In this document: one piece after another, positions 20,031 through 29,530 of the stretch
How positions within the stretch are numbered: position 1 is the first letter of the stretch
Layout of the letters: the number at the start of each line of letters is the position of its first letter
DNA from: Persicaria tinctoria
Lineage: Eukaryota > Streptophyta > Magnoliopsida > Caryophyllales > Polygonaceae
Length of the DNA: 64,000 nucleotides
Reading direction: 5' to 3'
Assembly: GCA_037127255.1 (NCBI GenBank)
Contig: JBANSL010000018.1
Location: 14,667,175 to 14,731,174, forward strand
Made by a program: the position numbers and the translations under genes
Notes under the pieces: model-generated
Told to the model about the DNA's origin: nothing
Database searches by the model: none
The model's input: the letters and a program-made list of their open reading frames with translations, nothing else

Positions 20031-22045
20031 TTGGAGCTCCGCACACGACAGGATCGGGTGGGGGGTTGAAATTCAAGCCCCAACAATTCAAGCCCCAAAA
20101 ATCCAAAATACTCAATGAGTTAAAGAGGAAGAATAATTATAAACAATCAGGTTGGGGGTTGAAATTTTTTGTTTGGGAAGAGAGGAAGTATCGTCGGTGC
20201 GAGGAAGAGATGAGAGATGGAAGCAGTTTTTTTTTTTATCAGAATGGGAGCAGTTATTGTAGGGAGAACGTGGGGGAGAAAAGGTTGAAAGTTTTTGTTT
20301 TTAATTTTGCTCAAAGAGGACACGTGGCTCATTTTTTTACAAAGAGCCTGCTTGTATTATAATAAGTATAAGGGGTGGATATATTCAACTGGATCATAAT
20401 AACAGGCAGGGAGGCTCATGAGGGGTGATGGTACCCTTCGGCCTATTAGATTCGGCGACCGGGCAGCGGTCAGCCAGGTGCAAGAGTCTACGGCACCCCC
20501 TGATCAGACAGTCGACGATCTACTTGCGTCTGCAGAGCGCTTACAGCAGTCGATGGGGACGCCCCCAGCCGACGAGAACGATATCTTCTGGAAGGGTCTG
20601 CCAGGTTGGGATCCTTTGGGCGATGCGATGATGGGGTTGCAGCCATCTTTAGAGCCCCCAGATGTTTTGAGTAGCTGTATTACCGACGTAGTCGGTGGGC
20701 GACGAGCCGACATAGGTAGACCGCCTACTCGTGTTCCACCGACCGTCCCGGAGGCATCTACTTCAGCCGTTCCTGAGGCATCTACTTCAGCCGTTCCGGA
20801 GGCACACGAGCCCGAGCCTTCGACCTCCGCCACACCAGCGGCGATCTCCTTGGGCTCTGCAGATGATGTGATCCCTGACGTCCTTGAGGAGGCGGACGAC
20901 GGTCAGGAGGGGCAAGCTCAGGGCCAGGGGGGCCACAGGTAGAGCCCGAGCCCATCCCTGCGCAGGCTGCCGCACCGGCTGTGCAGGTCGACCCTTTATT
21001 GCCGCCGGGAGAGCTGCTTGTGTCTTACAGGCATCACCGTGCGTACCAAGTGTGGAGATATCCTACGGTGGAGCTGCCGCTGCTGAAGTTCCACCACCGG
21101 GCGACTCACTTGCAGCCATTCGAGCCCTACATATTTGAGGGCCCGGGGACCTGGGTGCAGGATCTGCTCCCATACGGCATCCCCCAGCTGAGGTCCCTCC
21201 ACTGGTGGTGTGTCGACGAGTTCACCTGCACGGGCTTTTTGGAGCATTGGCACCCGGAGACGAACTCCTTCCACTTTCCATGGGGCGAGATGACCATCAC
21301 GCTCCACGATGTTGCCTGTCTGATGGGACTTCCGATTGATGGCCAGCCCTGCACGTCACATCTGCCCGCGGGCGCTTTGGTCCCCGCCATCGCGGAGTAC
21401 TACCAGCTCACCCCTGTGACTCTGAAGTCGTACAGACATGCTGGCGGCCCTCCAGTGACTGGGTTTACTACCCTGTGGCAGCAGAGACACGAGCCGCTCG
21501 TCGACCCCGCCCCCGCCGATGACCTAGAGGCCGCGGCTGATCTTGAGCAGATTCGGCTGCGCACGCATGTGGGAGGGGGGCAACCCGAGGATGACCCTGC
21601 ACAGCGTCTGTTTCTGCACAAGACCTACATGGCCATTGCTCTCGCCGCGACTTTGTTTGTGGACAAGTCGCAGAGCCGGATCCCATGGAGGATATTCGGC
21701 CTTGTTTGGGACATCCCACGTACGGCCACCCTTGCATGGGCTGCTGGTGCCCTCGCATGTCTCTACAGGGGCCTAGGCGAGGCTACCCGCTCAGGCGCGA
21801 AGGGCATAGACAGCTGCACGCCGATCCTACAGGTACGAGACCGTTGAATTAGAGTTTTAGTTTACAAATATTTAAATTATATGCTAACGACATACTTTTT
21901 TGTGTCAAGGCTTGGATATGGGCGTACTTCCCTCGCTTCCGAGGTGATTTGTCCAGCGACCCGGCTAGGAGGGATGACCCTCGCTTCTGCGCGAAGTTCA
22001 TCGGTCCGAAGGCGCCACAACGCATAAAGGACGACCAGAAGGTCC

Positions 22046-22081
22046 AGAAGCTGATGAAGATCCAGAAGCTGATGAAGATTC
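22046..22081. repeat. 18-bp tandem duplication in PMD exon 3
   Basis: AGAAGCTGATGAAGATCC is repeated with one change, giving QKLMKI twice. It lies near the expected exon end and may have removed the donor site. Confidence 0.7.
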
Positions 22082-22696
22082 GAGACTCTATCTATATCAC
22101 TTATAATTCTTAGCTGTGAATTACATCTGATTTGTTTAATTGTAGGTCTGGTGGATGCCTTTTGGGCGTGGTCTGGACTTCGACAGCCAGTACTGTCAGT
22201 CCACCTATCGGGGCACCATCACCTTATGCGGGGAGGAGGAGCCGTATATGCCCGATAGGTGCCTCCGGCAGTTCGGACGGGTCCAGGGGATCCCGCATGC
22301 CGTCATCGCGCCGGATCAGGTCTGCCGCGACACGACCCTGAAGAACGCGAGGTACATCGCCGTGTTTGCCCCGGGCCACAACAGGTGGAAGGACCTGCAG
22401 GACGAGGGTCGCTTCTACAGGCTGGCCGACCACAGGCGCACCAGCGAGGATTGCCAGGCCGGTGTCACTGCAGATTACTTGCCTTGGTACGCGTCGCAGA
22501 GCCGGCCGTACGTGCTGCCGACCACGCCACCCCATCCCGGCCCGCCGGCACCCGTCCACCCGATCGGCATGGACCCAGTAGACTCCTCTCATTTCTTCAG
22601 AGTCATACTGAACGTAAACATCAAAAACAAAAACGTTAATATGATAAGGTTGCCCGATAACGAAAACGTCATATCCTCAACAACTACCTTAAAGAT

Positions 22697-22741
22697 TGGC
22701 TAGGGTTTAGGGTTTGGCTAGGGTTTAAGGGTTTAGCTAGG
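22697..22741. repeat. Telomere-like TTTAGGG repeats
   Basis: Several irregular copies of TAGGGTTT (GGCTAGGGTTTAGGGTTTGG and onward) lie between the PMD and transposase genes. A mirror cluster (CCCTAAACCCTAACCCTAAA) lies at 24,531-24,568, after the transposase gene. Confidence 0.7.
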
Positions 22742-22743
22742 GT

Positions 22744-24343
22744 GTGGTGGTGGCGTATTTGGAGTCGGTTTGGCTTCCATTCCCAGGTGTGGTGGCGTAT
22801 TTGGAGTCGGTTTGGCTTCCATACAGCAGGAGCATCGTACGGTGCTACGTAGATAATGTCTTCCATCTCGGCACCCGTACGAAAAACAGGTACAACCTTA
22901 CTTCATATCTCCCATTACAATATGATATAATATCGAATATTTAGTGGTATGCACTTCAATGTGTACAGAGTTGAAGGTCAACACAAGGTTCTGAATGAGG
23001 CACTTCACTCATCGACTGGTGACTTTCGCATCGTGATCGATGCAATCCATAGAGTCAACGATTGTCAACTGCATGAGCTGCAAACTGCTTTGGAGATCGA
23101 CCGCTTCAAATGGCCAACAGTGGCGTATAAATTCAACCTTTTAGATGAGGTAAAGACTTTAATCTCCAAAAAGTGCTTCGATTATCTATACAAGATGTGG
23201 CAGGACGTCGTGAACCAAAAGGTTCCTCCGGTATGCACGGACCGACATTGGAGGGTTTGTTACGGAATCCCTTGTGTCCATGAGATTCAGGCATACGTCA
23301 ACTCCGGTACTCCGATACCCGCCGAGGACATCCACCCGTTCTGGATGGATTTGACATGGACTGACCTCGACGACACCCCACTGTCGTATGAGCTGTCATC
23401 TTCATACACGGCTTCCAACGATGCATGCGAGGATGAGCTGCACCCACCCTCATCAGCAAGCGTCCGAAGGAAGGGGAGGCCTCGGGGGTCGAGGAATGCC
23501 TGCAGAACCAACCCGTTGCCATACGAGGAGGTAAGGGAAAGGTTTGAGAGAGAAGAAGCGCGTGCTGCTCGAAATGCTGCTCGGCCTCGTCCACAAGCGA
23601 CCTCAGCTCGACGTGGACGTGATGATGTGTTCGGAGGGTTCAACTGGGGTCGAAACAACGTTGATCCCTTCATGCTCGGTCATATTCATACGGTGAGGGA
23701 CACTGTTGGAGATGGTCATTGTGGCTACTGTGCTTTGGCGGCTTTGACATCACCGATCGGCGAGACTGCTTTCCCGGAACTCAAAACGTTACTATGCAAT
23801 CACTTGGAGGATCACGCCGATCTGTACGCCGGTTGTTATACGGGAGAGTACCCTTTCCAGCAGTTCGTCGACTACCAGAGATGGGCGGGAGCCACACATG
23901 GTGATAGGAGACGGTGGATAGAGCTACCCATCATGGGTTTAGTATTTGCGACGGTATATCAGATTCCTCTCGTCGTCCTAGCTTGGCATCATCCGTTCAC
24001 ATGTCTCCCCATGATCTCGCCGACACCTGCTAACAACCCTCAATCAGCAACTCTTGGTGTAGCCTGCATCGGAAACCAAGACCATTTTGCCGCGGTACGA
24101 CTTCAAACGTCTTTTTTATTACCTATTCATGCTTTTCATACATATGTCAATACTCTAACTCTAAATTTTTGTTCTCATAGATCTGGTTGCGTCCTAACGC
24201 TAGCTCCTCTTTCGCCGCCTCCATTAGAATGGGTCGAACATCATCATCCGAGCGTCGAAGGATGGGATGCTCCGTTTCAAGCTCAGATTGAGAGATTTAG
24301 AGCCTTGCGTGCTGAGTCCGACCGTCCTTTACTATTTTCCTAG
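22744..24343 (+). pseudogene. MULE transposase C-terminus fused to OTU-like protease domain
   Basis: Exon 1 (to 22,889) ends VFHLGTRTKNR, spliced phase 2 over an 80-bp intron (22,890-22,968) to VEGQHKVLNEALHSSTGDF. The NRVEGxH junction is typical of MULE transposases. It continues with a SWIM-like zinc motif (CYGIPCVHEI) and the usual ILxxDIHPFW-like segment, then a basic Arg-rich linker. An OTU-like domain follows, with VGDGHCGYCALAAL (Asp and catalytic Cys) and a late NQDHFAAV (His). The catalytic DDE part is absent: upstream of the junction there is only a 42-bp tandem duplication encoding VVAYLESVWLP. The frame after HFAA at 24,093 appears shifted (LAPLSPPPLEWVEHHHP resumes in another frame). 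It is therefore a truncated transposase relic with a still-readable cysteine-protease-like domain. Confidence 0.82.
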
Positions 24344-24530
24344 ATTGTATTCCACAACTTTATTAAAATTATTAATTTAAACCTTTTTTCCGTTCCTTGT
24401 AACGTTATTCGCATATTATCCGTATGAAAACCTTAACAATTCTTGTGTTCTATTTAATTTCACCCTAAATCCTTCAAATCCACTAGCTAAACACAATTTT
24501 ATCAATTAACATTACAAAACCGTCAGAAAA
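24344..24530. other. 3' region of MULE gene
   Basis: AT-rich sequence after the transposase/OTU stop, presumably its 3' UTR. No further gene is visible before the terminal repeats. Confidence 0.5.
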
Positions 24531-24660
24531 CCTAAACCCTAACCCTAAACCCTAAACGCAAAACCCTAACTAGGGTTTGCACGTCCTTAACAACGTGCAA
24601 GACTTTTTTAGCGGACGTGCACCGTCCCAGACTTGCACGTCCTTAAGGACGTGCAAATCC
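24531..24660. repeat. Telomere-like cluster and right subterminal palindromes of MULE
   Basis: CCCTAAACCCTAACCCTAAA-type repeats to about 24,568, then GCACGTCCTTAACAACGTGC and the perfect palindrome GCACGTCCTTAAGGACGTGC (about 24,637-24,656). These mirror the left end. Confidence 0.75.
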
Positions 24661-24690
24661 TTAATCCGGATTTGCGGTGTACATATAATT

Positions 24691-24812
24691 TTTATAGATA
24701 ATTGTATTAAGTGTGAATATTTTTTAATTAATAAAATCATTGATATTTTATATAGTTTTTACCGTTCTTAAAAAACATACCAAAAGCAAAATGACAAGTT
24801 TTGCGAGACGGA
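24691..24812. mobile_element. Right half of the split Stowaway-like MITE
   Basis: Ends GACGGAGATAGTA. It is inverted relative to 15,297-15,392 and continues with ATTTTATATAGTTTTTACCG, as in the intact Stowaway at 27,108. Confidence 0.75.
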
Positions 24813-24896
24813 GATAGTAGTTATCATAACTTATATAGAGGATTAATTAGCTATACACTTCAGCCTTATGCACTGGGGTTGCAATCAATGGTGTAC

Positions 24897-24971
24897 ATGA
24901 TTAGAGTGTAATTAATTCATCGCAACATGGTACGATGGTTAGTGGTGAAGATAGTAAAAATTAGCGGTGTG
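24897..24971. repeat. Right arm of outer MITE
   Basis: Inverted relative to 13,205-13,275 (GATAGTAAAAATTAGCGGTG against CACCGCTAATTTTTACTATC). It is interrupted by the hAT element at 24,972 and continues after it as GCGGTGTAGATATCCGGCCC. Confidence 0.6.
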
Positions 24972-25475
24972 CAGAGGCGGAGCTAGGAATCTGGCCAGAG
25001 GGGGGGGCTAAAAAAATGTAACGGCGGGTTCATGAAAAACACATTTGGAGATGGATTAGATTTAGAAATAGGTGAAGGCGTTGATCGGACTTGAAGACAC
25101 ACCATTTGTAATAGATGACTTCTTAGATCTAGTAATAAACGTATCCATAATCCTAAAAATAAAAGAGCACAAAACACAAAATTGAATTCATACATCAAAC
25201 AAAGATGAAATGAAATGGGAAATAAAATAGCGCAACCCTCGCTGTCTCAAACCCTTTGAGGAAAGGGGATATGAAATGAAAAGAAAAAAAAAGAGTGACA
25301 ACATAGGTTAGAAAGAGGATTTTTTTTTAAAAAAAAATTGAATAATGAGAGTGCAAGGTGAATTGAATCCCGGACTTCATTGTCCTCCTACCCTCCTCCT
25401 ACCAATTGTGCTACAATATATTTATGTCTTATTAACACCTCTTTTACTACATACATAAAAAAAAAAAATTTTGTA

Positions 25476-25507
<32 letters not shown>

Positions 25508-25545
25508 GGCTCGAGCCACTGCATGCCCCCCTCCCTCCACCCCTG
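24972..25545. mobile_element. hAT-like MITE with tRNA-like core and G27 tract
   Basis: Ends CAGAGGCGGAGC and CCACCCCTG. The 8-bp duplications GCGGTGTG and GCGGTGTA (7/8) lie at 24,964-24,971 and 25,546-25,553. A minus-strand tRNA-like segment at 25,360-25,413 has an A box-like TAGCACAATTGGT and a B box-like GGGATTCAATTC. A run of 27 G lies at 25,483-25,509. Confidence 0.85.
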
Positions 25546-25881
25546 GCGGTGTAGATATCCGGCCCGATTTTTTCAACTGCTTTAACTGTTGGCTTTCAAG
25601 CTGAAGCTTTACAAACTGAGCTTGAGGAGGAGTATAGAGCGCAACCCTCGCTGTCTCAAACCCTTTGAGGAAAGGGGATATGAAATGAAAAGAAAAAAAA
25701 AGAGTGCCAACATAGGTTAGAAAGAGGATTTTTTTTAAAAAAAAAAAATTGAATAATGAGAGTGAAAGGTGAATTGAATCCCGGACTTCATTGTCCTCCT
25801 ACCCTCCTCCTACCAATTGTGCTACAATATACTTATGTCTTATTAACACCTCTTTTACTACATACATAAAAAAAAATTGTA

Positions 25882-25913
<32 letters not shown>

Positions 25914-26216
25914 CTCGAGCCACTGCATGCCCCCTCCCTCCACCCCTGGCGGTGTAGATATCCGACCCGGTTTTTTCAACTGCTTTGACTGTTGGCTTTC
26001 AAGCTGAAGCTTTACAAACTGAGCTTGAGGAGGAGTATTGGATAAATTGGTTTTACTTTTAGGGGGGGCTCGAGCCACCTCATGCCCCCCCTCCCTCCGC
26101 CCCTGGCGATGTAGATATCCGGCCCGGTTTTTTCAACTGCTTTGACGGTTGGCTTTCAAGTTGGAGCTTTACAAACTGAGCTTGAGGGAGAGTATTGGAT
26201 AAATTGGTTTTACTTT
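25229..26216. repeat. Tandem duplication of hAT right half plus flank
   Basis: Unit 1 (25,229-25,637) and unit 2 (25,638-about 26,054) share about 409 bp, from AGCGCAACCCTCGCTGTCTC through the poly-G tract to GAGCTTGAGGAGGAGTAT. A third, partial unit follows to about 26,216. The second poly-G run is about 25 G (25,889-25,913). Differences are few, so the duplication is recent. Confidence 0.88.
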
Positions 26217-27107
26217 TATGTCACAAGTTAGTTGGTTGTTGCATTTAATGGGTTGCTTTAGATTAAATTTTCTAGCCCTAGGTATATACTCCATTTCATA
26301 TGGTATTTTTTTTTGGTGGGGTCATATGGTATTTTTCTAGTAGTTATTATTATGTCTTTTGAAGCTTTATTTTTTGGACTTTATAGCTTCTCTTGTAAGC
26401 TTTCATCTCTTGTTTTTAAGAGCATGAGCAAGTGAGCAACCATGGGGTTACCTCTTCCCATTTTTAATTTTCATCCTCTTATCCTAATTTGACACCTCAT
26501 ATATTTTTTTCTCTAAATTATTTTCTATTTTTCTACCTCTTCTTTAGAGGTTATCCTTGCAACCATGGGGTTATCCTGTTTCCCACCTTTTCTATCTCAT
26601 TTATTTTTATTTATAAATAAAAATTCATAAGTGTTTGATATTAATACGTATTTTTTTATTTCATATAGATGAAAAATAACAAAAATAATAACATTTCATT
26701 TTAGATTGTTGGTTTGGGAGAAAAAGAGGATTATACATATTTGTAGGATTTTTTTCTAGCAAATTGATGTATATTTGGATTATAGTTTGGGTCTTGGATG
26801 ATTGTTAAACATTTATAAAATCATTTGAAATTGAGGATTATTGACAAGATTTGGATCAAAATAGATATTTGGAGTGGGACGTGGGGTATTTGGATGATTG
26901 TGAATCTGTGATTCATAGTTTATGAAAATAAAAGATGAAAAAAAAAGTGCAAAATACAATAGGTCAAGATATATAGGGTATATATAGGGAAAAAAATTAT
27001 ACTCAAATTATAAAGAAAAATAAAATAAAATTAATGGTATAATTTATATATTAAAATAATATATATATATATATATATATTATTAATACATTTGAGTTAT
27101 TAATATA
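26217..27107. other. Intergenic, MITE-like pieces, AT microsatellite
   Basis: 26,415-26,580 holds MITE-like motifs (AGAGCATGAGCAAGTGAGCA; AACCATGGGGTTA twice) that resemble 30,600-30,700 beyond the next MULE. An (AT)n run lies at about 27,059-27,080. No gene is visible. Confidence 0.5.
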
Positions 27108-27344
27108 CTCCATCTGTTAATTAAAACATGTCGTTTACTATTCATGCACGCTTTTTTAGAAGTATAAAAACTATATAAAATATTAACTTTTTTATAATTT
27201 TGTTTTTATAAATTCAAAATTAATAGTAATAAGTATGAAATTGTTTTAAAATATTATTTAAAAAATTAATATTTTATATAGTTTTTAACACCTCAAAAAG
27301 CGTGCGTGGATAGTAAAACGTCAACTTTTAATTAACGGAGGGAG
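27108..27344. mobile_element. Stowaway MITE, 237 bp
   Basis: Left end CTCCATCTGTTAATTAAAAC; the right end (reverse complement) starts CTCCCTCCGTTAATTAAAAG. A TA duplication flanks it (27,106-27,107 and 27,345-27,346). A/T-rich interior. Classic Tc1/mariner-derived Stowaway. Confidence 0.95.
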
Positions 27345-28815
27345 TATTAAATAAACATGAATAAGATGTAGTGGCCCACTTGTTTATTTAAAAAAAACGG
27401 AATTTTCGCCTGGTGCCCCTGAGGTAAGGTTAAATTCGCAGGGTGTACAAAACTTTTGTATAATTCGCGAAATGCCCCTGAGGTTTGTAATGTTTTCGCG
27501 TCATGCCCCTCCGTCCATTCCGTTACCTGTTAAGTTTGCGAGAGAGTGAAGATGAAGGGCGAGAGAGAGAAATCCAGGTTGCAAGAGAACTTCAGGTTGC
27601 GAGAGAGAAGACAAAGGGCGAGAAGTAGTACAGACGCCAACCGAGGAGAAGATGAAGCAAAAAGAAGAAGCGAGGACGGGTTCAACAGAGAAAAATGAAA
27701 AGAGAGAGAAGGGAGAGAAAGAGCAGCACAAACCCTAACTACCAGCCTCACCGTCGACAACCCAAATCAGCCTCTAACCCAAGAGTCAAATTTGGAACCA
27801 GCAGCCCTAACCACGCCAAAAAACACCCCAAATTGAAAGTCAGCACTATCAATTCCGAAAGAAATACAAAGATTTCCCTAAGAAATCAGGCAGAGAGATG
27901 AAGAAGAATAGGATGGTGGAGATTCAGAAAAAGGAAGAAGGGTGTGAAGGGTTACTGGTGGCGGAAATCCCTGGGCTGGCAGCGCGGTCGGGTATTTTGA
28001 ACTCTTTACATTACTGTAAGTGCTGTTTTGTACCTAACTGCGTCAATTTTATACAATATGGGAAGAATATCATGGATCCCTTAATTGATTTGTACCAAAG
28101 ATCTATAAACTGGAAATATTGTAATCTGAGAAAAGAAAAAAGAAAGAAGAAAAAGCAAATTCGAATTAGGAACCTTTGGATGCTTGAAGATATGAAAATA
28201 CTGCAGGAGGAAATTAGCATATGTACTGACAGTAATACAGTATGATGGCTTACTATGTAAAAATGAAATTAATGATGAAGATTTTATGTGCTTCCTTTGT
28301 GATCCATTATGCTTGACATGATCATATGATAGGAATGATATGCTAATTTATCTATATTGTGGTTTGGAGCTGGGCTATGTATGCATGTATAAATTCTCTC
28401 TGAAACTGATTTGGCTTAGAAAATGTTTGATGTTCAATGAAAATAGAAGACTGCCAAGGTTGCTACGAGCAACAAGAAAAGGAAGGACTGATAAAAAGGT
28501 GTCTTTACCCAAATTGAACTTCTCTTAAATGAATTTAAGAGAACATCTCTTAAAATGTTTGCTTTCATATTTTCCTGGTTTTTTTCTGTCATGTTTGGTA
28601 AAACAAATGGCTTTTTTTTGCTGGTTTTGTAGCTGGATGTTTGTTGTGATATTTGCTGACAAAGGTGCAGGTTTTTGCTCAGTTAAAGTTATAGAACTGA
28701 AATATTATAAATTGATTTATATGAACTAAAATTTTAGAAACTAAATTACAAGATGGTTATCTATGGATAATAGAATATTTAGAGCATGCTCTTATTCAAT
28801 TGAAGCTTGTTAAAA

Positions 28816-28885
28816 AGTCTATAGCTCAAACGGTAGAGCATGTGCTTATTATGCACAAAATGTGGGTTCGACTCCTACATAGACT
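28816..28885 (+). other. tRNA-like sequence
   Basis: Folds as a near-cloverleaf. The acceptor AGTCTAT pairs perfectly with ATAGACT, the D stem is GCTC/GAGC, the anticodon stem TGTGC/GCACA has loop TTATTAT, and the T arm is GTGGG-TTCGACT-CCTAC. One base is missing between acceptor and D stem. It is probably a tRNA-derived sequence rather than a working tRNA gene. Confidence 0.6.
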
Positions 28886-29461
28886 AATATAATGATTTAG
28901 ACTTGTGCAAGCAATTCATTCGAAAGAAAAAACACACTCGGTATATTAAACCCGACTTACAAAAACCTGACTTACAAAAACATGACAGATTTTAGTTTAA
29001 GATTTACCGCGATAGGACTTGTGAACATTGCTCAAGTTAATAAGTTGTTGTGTCACTTGATGACGATTAGTGGATGCCCAATAGCTTGACATGAAGACAT
29101 AATCAAACAAGTCCTGATAATGCTGATTAATTGCTAGTTTTTAAAGTCATGGCTTGCATTGCCTATGATAATGCTGTGTTTAAACTTTAAAGTCTCCCTA
29201 TTTCATTACATAGCCTGAAAGATCATGATATGTGATGAAATCATTCTCTTAAAATTAAGCTTTACTATCAGTTATCACTGAGGCACATCAATCGGGAATT
29301 CTGGATACTGCATTTCTTTTCTGTTTTCAGTTTCATTTAAACGTAATCTCTTTTCAGTTTCTTGTTAGTGAAATTCAGTTTCATTTAGTTCTACCGATAA
29401 GAATAAAATGGAGGTTCTCAATTAATGTCAATTGCAAGTATAAATAAAAGCAATGATTTGT

Positions 29462-29530
29462 AGCCTATGTGGGATTCGAACTCACATCGATGTGTACAAC
29501 ACAATGCTCTTCCATTTGAGCTAATAGACT
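29462..29530 (-). other. tRNA-like sequence, inverted relative to 28,816
   Basis: On the minus strand: acceptor AGTCTAT/ATAGGCT (one G:U), D stem GCTC/GAGC, T arm GTGAG-TTCGAAT-CCCAC, and an anticodon-loop position reading GTA. The anticodon stem is poor. With 28,816-28,885 it forms an inverted pair about 580 bp apart. Confidence 0.6.

Larger units (their letters stand above)
16779..20379 (-). mobile_element. Non-autonomous Helitron, 3,601 bp, with captured gene fragment
   Basis: Read on the minus strand it starts TCCACCCCTTATACTTATTA and ends with a hairpin (CCCGAAC, loop AAG, GTTCGGG), then AAAAGAA and CTAG. These are the canonical 5' TC and hairpin plus CTRR ends. It sits between host A and T. 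Removing it restores the AT satellite unit (TATATTTAAA joined to TATATTCAA). The 5' subterminal sequence (AAGCAGGCTCTTTGTAAAAA, GAGCCACGTG) resembles common plant Helitrons. No Rep/helicase is present. It carries a GT29 fragment and an internal MITE. Confidence 0.92.
15630..22703 (+). pseudogene. MULE-borne plant mobile domain (PMD, aminotransferase-like) gene, frameshifted
   Basis: Proposed exons are 15,630-15,911 (Gly/Ala-rich, ending PRKRRTIEVSPIPTPP), 20,406-21,832, 21,910-about 22,110 and 22,146-22,703. The first intron, 15,912-20,405, holds the satellite and the Helitron; joining is phase 0 (CCG to GCA GGG AGG). Exon 2 carries the PMD hallmarks LHWWCVDEF, TGFLEHWHPETNSFHFPWGE, MTITLHDVACLMGLPIDG and VDKSQSRIPWRIF. 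Exon 3 reads AWIWAYFPRF. Exon 4 has PDRCLRQFGRVQGIP. A frame change near 20,930, in a G-rich stretch, separates the Pro/Ser/Ala-rich N-terminal part (stop at 20,942) from the PMD frame. Exon 3 runs into a stop without a clear donor. PMD proteins occur in transposons and in host MAIN/MAIL genes. Here the context is clearly transposon. Confidence 0.8.
15393..24690 (+). mobile_element. Large MULE (about 9.3 kb) with PMD and transposase/OTU genes
   Basis: Termini are inverted: left TATATACACCGCAAATCC, right (reverse complement) TATATGTACACCGCAAATCC, followed on both sides by the palindrome GCACGTCCTTAAGGACGTGC or close variants. It contains a plant-mobile-domain gene and a 5'-truncated MULE transposase joined to an OTU-like domain, both on the plus strand. 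A Helitron is inserted within. No 9-bp target duplication could be identified, so end coordinates are good to about 10 bp. The missing N-terminal transposase makes it non-autonomous now. Confidence 0.8.

Noticed and set aside
19486..20115. 209-codon minus-strand frame over the GT29 fragment
   Set aside because: The sialyltransferase-like motifs are on the plus strand. The minus frame is open only because of GC-rich codon composition.
15380..24700. 9-bp duplication for the large MULE
   Set aside because: No matching 9-mers were found beside the inverted ends, so the exact boundaries remain open.
28816..28885. A functional tRNA gene
   Set aside because: One base is missing between acceptor and D stem, the anticodon would be atypical, and an inverted partner exists inside a transposon.
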